Positions 32,101 through 38,518 of a stretch of DNA of 38,518 bases are shown here, piece by piece. The translations under genes were made by a program, and so were the position numbers. Under the pieces are notes generated by a model that saw only the letters and a program-made list of their open reading frames with translations, was not told the origin of the DNA and made no database searches. Each line of letters begins with the position of its first letter. Position 1 is the first letter of the stretch. Source of the DNA: Desulfuromonadaceae bacterium (lineage in GTDB: Bacteria; Desulfobacterota; Desulfuromonadia; Geobacterales; Pseudopelobacteraceae). The stretch is taken from NCBI GenBank assembly GCA_028687585.1, contig JAQTZV010000038.1, forward strand, positions 1 to 38,518, written 5' to 3'.

Positions 32101-33375
32101 ATGGAAATAAAAATACCGGAGGTCGGTGAATCGGTGCGTGAAGCACTGCTTGCCAAATGGTTTAAAAAGAGCGGTGAAGTTGTTAAGCGGGATGAGCCGA
32201 TTTGCGAGATCGAAACAGACAAGATTACTCTGGATCTCAATGCCGATGCGGCCGGGGTTCTTGCCATAACTGTTGCCGAGGGGACGACGGTGGCGGTCGG
32301 GACAGTCATCGGCTCGATTGCGGAAGCGCCCGGGATGTCACAGACGCCGGCAACTGCAGAAGCTCCGCCCGTGACCGCAGCGGGAACGGAGCCGGCATCA
32401 TCTCCGTCAGTCAGGCGCGAGATGCGTGAGCATGGCATCCGTCCTGACGAAGTACAGGGGAGCGGTACGGGGGGGCGTATCATAATGGAGGACCTGGCCG
32501 CCCGGATTGAGGAAAAGTCCAGCATGCCGCCGGTTTTGGGCCCGGCAGCTGTTCCTCCCGTCATTCCGGTAACAGTTCCTGCTCCTGCTTCTGCTCCTGC
32601 TATTCCCGCTGCAGCGCAGGCCAGCGCGGTCGTTGTGCCGATGGTACGCAGTGAAGATGCGCCACAGTACAGTGCCGCCCGCGAAGAACGACATCCGATG
32701 TCGCCGCTGCGTAAGCGTATCGCCGAGCGGTTGGTGGCGGCCCGGCAGCAGACCGCCATGCTGACAACCTTCAACGAGGCAGATCTGACCCGTATCAAGG
32801 CGTTGCGCAGCAATTATCATGATCACTTTCTTCAGCGTCACGGGATTGCACTCGGCTATATGTCCTTTTTTGTCAAGGCGTGTGTCGAGGCGTTGAAGGA
32901 GTTTCCGACTGTTAACGCCAGCATCGACGGCACAGATATAGTTTACCATAATTTCTATGATATCGGTGTTGCCATCGGCGGAGAAAAGGGGTTGGTCGTG
33001 CCGGTACTCCGCAATGCGGACGGAATGAAATCGTACGAAATTGAACTGGCCATCACCGGCTTCGCCGAGAAGATCAAAAGCAACCGTCTAGTAATCTCCG
33101 AGCTGGAGGGGGGGACGTTCACCATCAGTAATGGCGGGGTGTACGGATCAATGTTATCTACGCCGATTCTTAACCCGCCGCAGAGCGCTGTTCTGGGAAT
33201 GCACGCCATTCAGGACCGCCCGGTCGTCCGTGATGGACAGATCGTTATCCGCCCGATGATGTACCTGGCACTCTCCTACGATCATCGGATTATCGATGGA
33301 CGTGAGGCGGTTAATTTTCTGAAGAAGGTCAAGGAATATATTGAGGAACCGGAAGAGCTGCTGCTGGAAGGGTGA
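32101..33375 (+). CDS. sucB: Dihydrolipoamide succinyltransferase (2-oxoglutarate dehydrogenase E2)
   Basis: 424 residues from ATG 32101 (AAGGAG upstream). Three parts: lipoyl domain (1-75) with lipoyl-lysine K41 in EIETDKITLDL; an Ala/Pro-rich linker and E3-binding domain (about 100-140, SVRREMREHGIRPDEV); and the acyltransferase domain (about 195-424) with the active site H395 and D399 in SYDHRIIDG. The TDKITL lipoyl motif and overall length favour the succinyl over the pyruvate enzyme. It forms the core of the complex that makes succinyl-CoA. No E1 (sucA) gene is in the window, and upstream is accessory DNA. The lpdA start codon is 26 nt downstream, so the two are co-transcribed. Confidence 0.92.
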   Translation: MEIKIPEVGESVREALLAKWFKKSGEVVKRDEPICEIETDKITLDLNADAAGVLAITVAEGTTVAVGTVIGSIAEAPGMSQTPATAEAPPVTAAGTEPASSPSVRREMREHGIRPDEVQGSGTGGRIIMEDLAARIEEKSSMPPVLGPAAVPPVIPVTVPAPASAPAIPAAAQASAVVVPMVRSEDAPQYSAAREERHPMSPLRKRIAERLVAARQQTAMLTTFNEADLTRIKALRSNYHDHFLQRHGIALGYMSFFVKACVEALKEFPTVNASIDGTDIVYHNFYDIGVAIGGEKGLVVPVLRNADGMKSYEIELAITGFAEKIKSNRLVISELEGGTFTISNGGVYGSMLSTPILNPPQSAVLGMHAIQDRPVVRDGQIVIRPMMYLALSYDHRIIDGREAVNFLKKVKEYIEEPEELLLEG

Positions 33376-33401
33376 AGCGTGAAGGAGAGGAGGTTTTCTG
33401 C

Positions 33402-34871
33402 ATGTCTGAAAATAATATATATGATTTGATCATTGTCGGCGCCGGACCTGGCGGTTATGTGGCAGCTATCCGGGCTGCCCAGCTTGGCATGAAGGTTGCT
33501 ATTGTTGAAAAGCGTTTCGCGCCTGGCGGTGTCTGTCTTAATGAGGGATGTATCCCGAGCAAGGCGCTGCTTGATTCCAGCGAACTTTTCGCAGTGGCGC
33601 GGGATAAATTTGCGCTGCACGGCATAACAATTGATCCTCCGCGTCTTGATCTGAATGCGATGATGACCCGCAAACGGAGTGTCGTCAAGAAGCTGAGCGA
33701 CGGTATTTCCTATCTGTTCAAAAAAAATGCCATCGAGCGCTTTCACGGCTCGGCCGTGTTAAAAGGCGTCAACGCTGCCGGGTTGCAGCAGGTTGCAGTG
33801 GCTCTTGCCATGCAGGCACCGCTGCCCAATGGTCAGCAGAGCCTCTTGGATGGCACGTCAGCGTCGACTGTTACGCTGGTTGCGCCAAAGGTTGTGCTGG
33901 CGGCCGGCAGTGAGGCGTCTGCGCTGCCGGGCATTCTATTTGATGGTCAGGTTGTCGTCTCCGCACGCGAGGCACTCTCCTTTGATCAGGTCCCGGAACA
34001 TCTGATCGTGGCAGGTGGCGGCTTTATCGGTCTTGAACTTGGTTCCGTGTGGCGACGTCTGGGTGCTCAGGTAACGGTGATGGAGATGCTGCCGCATATT
34101 TTACCCAACATGGACCGTCAGGTTGCTGAAACGCTGTATCGAAGTCTTCGCAAGCAGGGAATTCAGTTCAAGTTGAGCACCCGTATTACCGGGGTGCGCC
34201 GGATCGGCGCCAAAGCAATTGTTGAGTTTAACTCCGGCAGCGGTGCTGAAGAGAGCGATTGCGACAAGGTGCTGGTAGCCGTCGGCCGCCGCCCGCTGAC
34301 AGAGGGGCTTGGTTGCGAAGAGATCGGCGTAACGTGCGATAAAGCGGGCAGGGTGATCGTTGATGATGCCTATCAGACCTCTGTGCCGGGCGTGTATGCC
34401 GTCGGTGATCTGGTGGCCGGCCCCATGCTGGCTCACAAGGCTTCTGAAGAAGGTGTCGCCTGTGTCGAACAAATAGCGGGTATGGCAACCAGGGTTGAAT
34501 ACGATTTAATTCCGGGCGTTGTCTATACGTGGCCTGAAGCCTCAGGAGTCGGATTGACAGAGGAACAGCTTACGGCTACCGATATTCCGTATCGGAGCGG
34601 TCGGTTCAATTTTGCCGCTCTCGGTCGCGCACACTGCATGGATGAAACGGAAGGATTTGTAAAAATTCTTGCTCACGCTGAAAGTGATCGTCTGCTCGGT
34701 GTCCACATTGTCGGCCCACGGGCATCCGACCTGATTGCTGAAGCTGCCGCAGTGATGAGTTTTGGCGGCACGGCGCGGGACATTGCCCTGATCTGCCACG
34801 CCCACCCAACTCTCCCCGAGGCTATCCGAGAGGCGGCGCTGGATCTGCATAAAGAAGCGATTCACGGGTGA
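33402..34871 (+). CDS. lpdA: Dihydrolipoyl dehydrogenase (E3)
   Basis: 489 residues from ATG 33402; GGAGAGGAGG ends 8 nt upstream, whereas an in-frame GTG at 33372 overlaps the sucB stop and lacks a site. It reoxidises the lipoyl groups of E2, passing electrons through a disulfide and FAD to NAD+. FAD motif GAGPGG (13-18), redox cysteines C45 and C50 (GGVCLNEGCIPSK), NAD-binding GGGFIGLELG, the second FAD motif YAVGDL, and catalytic H468/E473 in HAHPTLPE are all present. Directly downstream of sucB in one unit. Confidence 0.95.
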   Translation: MSENNIYDLIIVGAGPGGYVAAIRAAQLGMKVAIVEKRFAPGGVCLNEGCIPSKALLDSSELFAVARDKFALHGITIDPPRLDLNAMMTRKRSVVKKLSDGISYLFKKNAIERFHGSAVLKGVNAAGLQQVAVALAMQAPLPNGQQSLLDGTSASTVTLVAPKVVLAAGSEASALPGILFDGQVVVSAREALSFDQVPEHLIVAGGGFIGLELGSVWRRLGAQVTVMEMLPHILPNMDRQVAETLYRSLRKQGIQFKLSTRITGVRRIGAKAIVEFNSGSGAEESDCDKVLVAVGRRPLTEGLGCEEIGVTCDKAGRVIVDDAYQTSVPGVYAVGDLVAGPMLAHKASEEGVACVEQIAGMATRVEYDLIPGVVYTWPEASGVGLTEEQLTATDIPYRSGRFNFAALGRAHCMDETEGFVKILAHAESDRLLGVHIVGPRASDLIAEAAAVMSFGGTARDIALICHAHPTLPEAIREAALDLHKEAIHG

Positions 34872-34972
34872 GGTTGTTCGTATGTGAGCGCTTTTGTTAC
34901 ACGTCAACCGGGGGTACCTGGTTGGTATAAAAATCGGCTAAATCTTCTCTGACACAATAATAAGGAATACAT

Positions 34973-36415
34973 ATGTCCCGTTCAAACCGTAAAACCAAGA
35001 TTGTTGCCACAGTGGGCCCGGTAAGCTCATCAACGGAAATGATCCGGAAATTAATGAAGGCCGGTGTCGATATATTCAGGCTTAATTTTTCGCATGGTGA
35101 AAATTCCCAGAAGCTGGAGCTGATTAAAACCATACGACAGGTTTCTGAAAAGCTTGGGCGTCAGGCAGGTATTCTGGGCGATCTTCAGGGGCCTAAGATC
35201 AGAACCGGCAAAATGGCGGGCGAAGGCATGCTGCTGGCGAAGGGGCAGGTGGTTGTCATAACCACGGACGATATCCTTGGCAGTGACGGTGTTATTCCCA
35301 CGATCTATAAGTCTTTGCCTACTGACGTGCATCCCGGTTCCAGAATTTTACTTGATGACGGATTGCTCGAATTAAAGGTGGTTGCCGTTGATGGCGAGCA
35401 GGTACGTTGTCTTGTCATAGCGGGCGGCCTTCTGAAAAACAATAAAGGAATCAATTTGCCGGGTGTGAACGTTTCAGCGCCCTGTCTTACGGAAAAAGAT
35501 TTGATCGATCTTGATTTTGCTCTTGAAGCCGGCGTTGATTTTATTGCCCTCTCGTTTGTGCGTACCGCTGAAGATATTGAGCATATCAAGCAGATTATTG
35601 CTTCAAAAGGGAAGGATACTCCGGTTGTTGCAAAAATTGAAAAGCCGGAGGCGCTGCGGAACTTTAACAAGATATTGGCGGCTACCGATGCAGTAATGGT
35701 GGCGCGTGGTGATTTAGGAGTCGAAATTGAACCGGAAAAAGTGCCGATGTATCAGAAAAAAATAATCCAGGCCTGCAACAGGGCCGGCAAACCGGTAATT
35801 ACTGCAACCCAGATGCTTGATTCCATGATCCGCAATCCGCGCCCAACCAGAGCAGAAACGTCTGATGTAGCCAATGCCATTATTGACGGCACTGATGCTA
35901 TCATGCTTTCAGCGGAGACCGCTTCAGGTGATTTTCCGATTGAGTCGGTTGAGACAATGGTGCGTATCGCCAAAGATGTGGAACAAACTGATTTTCACGC
36001 CAACAGAGTACCTAACAGCTCTGCTTCACTGGTAGCCCAGGCTGTGGCAGAGTCATCATGCCGGACAGCTGCTACGCTTAACGCGAAGGCGATTGCCGTG
36101 TTTACAAGGTCTGGCAGTACTGCCGCCCTTATATCGGCCTTCCGTCCATCAACGCAGATCATTGCCTTCACCGCCTCCCCGGACGTTCGCCGCAGGTTAT
36201 CGATCTATTGGGGCGTTTACTGTACTGACGTTGGTGTTATGGAAAACACCGACCAGCAAATTTTTGAAGTTGAGAAAAAGCTGCTGGCCACAGGTTTCAG
36301 CAACGGAGATCAGGTTGTCATTACCATGGGGCTCATAGAAACCCGTGGGTCAACGGATATGATGAAAGTGCATAAGCTTGGTACGCATGGTTTTTATGAG
36401 GTTTTTGAGGGGTAA
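34973..36415 (+). CDS. pyk: Pyruvate kinase
   Basis: 480 residues. It converts phosphoenolpyruvate and ADP to pyruvate and ATP. Motifs: TKIVATVGPVSSS (start), IFRLNFSHG, the catalytic lysine region VVAKIEKPEAL, MVARGDLGVEI (Mg2+ site) and ITATQMLDSMIRNPRPTRAE. The B domain (about 70-170) caps the site, and the C-terminal domain (about 345-480) would carry allosteric control. Length is that of the usual bacterial enzyme. AAGGA lies 6-7 nt before the ATG. A sensor kinase gene begins 49 nt after its stop. Confidence 0.96.
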   Translation: MSRSNRKTKIVATVGPVSSSTEMIRKLMKAGVDIFRLNFSHGENSQKLELIKTIRQVSEKLGRQAGILGDLQGPKIRTGKMAGEGMLLAKGQVVVITTDDILGSDGVIPTIYKSLPTDVHPGSRILLDDGLLELKVVAVDGEQVRCLVIAGGLLKNNKGINLPGVNVSAPCLTEKDLIDLDFALEAGVDFIALSFVRTAEDIEHIKQIIASKGKDTPVVAKIEKPEALRNFNKILAATDAVMVARGDLGVEIEPEKVPMYQKKIIQACNRAGKPVITATQMLDSMIRNPRPTRAETSDVANAIIDGTDAIMLSAETASGDFPIESVETMVRIAKDVEQTDFHANRVPNSSASLVAQAVAESSCRTAATLNAKAIAVFTRSGSTAALISAFRPSTQIIAFTASPDVRRRLSIYWGVYCTDVGVMENTDQQIFEVEKKLLATGFSNGDQVVITMGLIETRGSTDMMKVHKLGTHGFYEVFEG

Positions 36416-36464
36416 CAGGCTGTTTGGATGGCACAAAACAGTATTGAGGGTAACGGAGTACCGA

Positions 36465-38414
36465 GTGACATTGTCTCAGCGAACAATTCTTATGATCGTC
36501 AGTACGTTCATCGCGCTGCTGTTTATCCTGGCGGTAACGTCAGATGTTATTCTGTTGAAAAGTTTTGCTGCGCTTGAGCGGACTGTCGTTGCAGACAATA
36601 TTCAAAAAGTCAGAAACGAAATTGATGAATCATACGATGAACTGGGTGCCTTGACTGATGAGCTTGCGGCAACTGTTTCGACGGGAGGATATACCCACCT
36701 CACTAAACTTCCTGCCATTTTTCTCCGGAGTCGGAAGCTTGATATTGTCATCTGTCTTTCTCACGATATGCAGGTTATTGCCCTGCAACAATCGGATAGT
36801 GATTCTCTGAATCGTCAGGTTAATCCCGCGCACGTTATTTCTGCACTTGACGGAATTGTCCCGCTTGCACGAAAATCTCCCGGTGAACCGCTGAGCGGCA
36901 TGATCGTCATAGACGATGTACCCATACAATTGGCGATCAGCCAACTGCCGGCTAATGACTGCCTACTGATTGCAGGTCGCTATCTTGATGTCGATGAAAT
37001 AAATAGGATTACTGCTTTGACAGAGTTTGCGCTTGATCTTGTGCCGGTTTCCACCAAGCAGAATGCACCGGATATAACTGCTGCTCTCGCGGCTGTTTCT
37101 CGAGGGGTTGAAAATCCTGTTCTGGTTGTTAATCAGGATGAGGTTGCCGGTTACTCATTCTTCAAGGACATATTCGGCCGTCCGTGCCTGTTTGCAAAAA
37201 TTACTGAGGAGCGCCTGCTGTATAATCAGGGCAAGGCTTCGATTGTCTATGTCCTTACCGCATTGTTTGTCGCGGGAGGGGTGTTCTGCTGTGCCATGCT
37301 CTTTTTTATGCGTGAAACTATACTGAAACGCCTGGCAGCCGTTACTCAGAAAGTAGCCAGGATAACGACACAGGGTGATATTTCAGTCCGGTTACCTGTT
37401 TCAGGTCGTCAGGATGAACTGAGTGCCCTGGCGGTTTCAATCAATGGCATGCTTGATTCACTTGAAAATGCTGAAAAAGATGTGCGGGAGAGTGAGGAAC
37501 GCTACCGCATGCTGTTTGATCGAGCTCCTGACGCTATAATTGTTATCGGTCTTGAGGGTGATGAAGCAGGCCGTGTTATTTCGGCAAACCAGGCGGCTGC
37601 TGATCTGCATGGCTACACATTGGATGAAATTTGCCGGTTACGCATCCATGACCTGAATACAGCAGAAACCAATAAATCAGCCGCCGATATGATGGCTGCT
37701 ATTGCTGCCGGGGAATGGATGACAGCAGAAATCTGGCATCTGAAAAAGGACGGCACCCAATTCCCGATCGAGATTCATGCCGGACTTATAATAAGTGGCG
37801 GGAAAAAATATATATTAGGTTTTGACAGGGATATTACGCAGCGAAAAATAACAGAAGAAACTAATAATATGCATCTGGAGCAGATACGCCGGCTGAATGA
37901 CAAATTGAGTCGGAAAGCGATTGAACTTGCTACCGCTAATAACGATCTGGAGACCTTCAATTATTCTGTTTCACATGACATGCGTGGCCCGCTGACACGA
38001 ATATCAGGATATTGCCAGTTGTTGCTGGATGATGACAGTACACTAGACTCAAATACCAAAGAATACGTTACCCGCATTTATGAGTCTGAAACGTGGCTTA
38101 ATGAAATGATAGATGCTCTGCTGCACCTGGCACAGCTTACCCGTATTGAAATCTTTTCACGTCGTGTTAATTTGAGCGCTATCGCTGAAGAGGTGTTAAA
38201 GGAACTCATACTTGAAAACCCTGAACGCTCGGTCAGGATGCATATTGAGCCGAATATTGTTGTTTCAGGTGATGACCGGCTTTTGAAAATGGTTATGATA
38301 AATCTGCTCGGCAATGCCTGGAAGTACAGCTCACGCAAGAAAGATACTCAGATTGAATTCGGCGCCGAACAGACCGAAACAGGTCAGGTATATTATCCTA
38401 TAAAAAGCAGTTGA
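36465..38414 (+). pseudogene. CHASE4-HAMP-PAS sensor histidine kinase, 3' end cut by insertion
   Basis: 649 codons from GTG 36465, picked for GGAG 6 nt upstream and the signal-anchor it begins (TLSQRTILMIVSTFIALLF). Order: membrane helix about 8-28; an extracytoplasmic CHASE4-like sensor (about 35-255); a second helix about 262-285; HAMP about 285-340; PAS about 345-470 (YRMLFDRAPDAIIVIGLEG); HisKA with H504 (SVSHDMRGPL); then the start of the HATPase with N-box MINLLGNAWKYS. The frame ends about 20 codons later at VYYPIKSS, before the G1 and G2 boxes, because foreign DNA begins near 38396. The product could still be made but should not bind ATP, so it is probably dead as a kinase. Confidence 0.85.
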
Positions 38415-38431
38415 CCCTTTGATTTTGTTCC

Positions 38432-38471
38432 AACCTCCTGATATTGTGTTGCAATCATAGATCAGGAGGTT
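38432..38471 (+). promoter_or_regulatory. RBS-sequestering hairpin
   Basis: AACCTCCTGAT (38432-38442) is perfectly complementary to ATCAGGAGGTT (38461-38471), with an 18-nt loop. The right arm contains the AGGAGG binding site of the gene at 38478, so messages read in from outside would hide it. Confidence 0.75.
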
Positions 38472-38477
38472 CACCAA

Positions 38478-38518
38478 ATGGGTGAATGTAATAATCGTGC
38501 TTCGCGCATTCCTGTTGA
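38478..38518 (+). CDS. Start of an unidentified gene, probably transposase (partial)
   Basis: ATG 38478 has AGGAGG 8 nt upstream. Only 13 complete codons (MGECNNRASRIPV) are in the window, too few to name a family. A transposase is inferred from its place at the break in the kinase gene. Confidence 0.4.
   Translation, partial: MGECNNRASRIPV

Larger units (their letters stand above)
38396..38518 (+). mobile_element. Left end of a putative insertion sequence
   Basis: The kinase homology breaks off at about 38394-38397, and the DNA that follows carries a hairpin and a new gene start (38478). This is what an insertion inside the kinase gene would give. The other end lies beyond the window, so the inverted terminal repeats, target duplication and family cannot be read. 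Confidence 0.5.

Noticed and set aside
32101..33375. Pyruvate dehydrogenase E2 as an alternative for the acyltransferase
   Set aside because: Single lipoyl domain with TDKITLDL and overall length fit the 2-oxoglutarate enzyme better, although no E1 gene is present to settle it.
34905..34931. pyk promoter with TATAAA at 34926 and a hairpin CAACC/GGTTG before it
   Set aside because: The only -35 candidate at the right distance (GTCAAC) is too poor, and the hairpin is short; not enough to call.
1..38518. CRISPR array or tRNA/rRNA genes
   Set aside because: No regularly spaced direct repeats with unique spacers, and no cloverleaf or rRNA-like sequence, were seen on either strand.

Overview
The window looks like a chromosomal segment of a Geobacter-type deltaproteobacterium (order Desulfuromonadales/Geobacterales). 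This rests on the gene set: aconitase B, a full-length three-domain NifU with NifS outside any nif cluster, a 2-oxoacid dehydrogenase E2/E3 pair, pyruvate kinase, a CHASE4 sensor kinase, three HDOD proteins in 9 kb and a GEMM-type riboswitch. Placement is by gene content only; there is no rRNA or tRNA in the window.

Layout. (1) 1-1431: accessory strip on the minus strand with a secreted DsrE-like protein and two small membrane proteins, punctuated by integron attC-like repeats. (2) 1660-16060: a promoter, then a five-gene plus-strand run of envelope proteins: an AsmA/YdbH-like giant, a YnbE/YdbL-like (DUF1318) lipoprotein, a 2.8-kilo-residue exported TolB-propeller/TPR/CHAT protein, an SH3-domain protein and an M48 metallopeptidase. 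Two unrelated palindromic repeats sit in frame in the N-termini of two neighbouring genes of this run. (3) 16086-19136: a 45-residue minus-strand small protein divergent from acnB. (4) 19188-28015: signalling and cofactor genes: DUF4388-HDOD, HDOD-HATPase, phosphohexomutase, nifU, nifS, then a GEMM riboswitch controlling a degenerate-EAL/HDOD protein. The terminators after nifS and after the EAL-HDOD gene are copies of one another with the hairpin core inverted. (5) 28016-31728: accessory island with interspersed repeats, a frameshifted HEPN gene and its partner, an attC-like site, a PD-(D/E)XK-like DUF6602 protein, a HigBA-type toxin-antitoxin pair whose promoter implies a leaderless toxin mRNA, and a small lipoprotein. 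(6) 32101-36415: sucB, lpdA, pyk. (7) 36465-38518: a sensor histidine kinase cut inside its ATPase domain by what looks like an insertion element whose first gene has its ribosome binding site locked in an 11-bp hairpin.

How it fits together. The core (acnB, sucB, lpdA, pyk) serves central carbon oxidation; nifUS supplies Fe-S clusters to enzymes such as AcnB. The most unusual unit is the envelope run at 1744-16015. It joins a YdbH-YnbE-YdbL-like intermembrane lipid bridge to an exported CHAT protease candidate that carries both a catalytically intact C-terminal CHAT domain and an internal degenerate one in which both catalytic positions are proline. I regard this as the best candidate for an undescribed system. 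Functions are assigned from motifs read by eye; no database search was possible.
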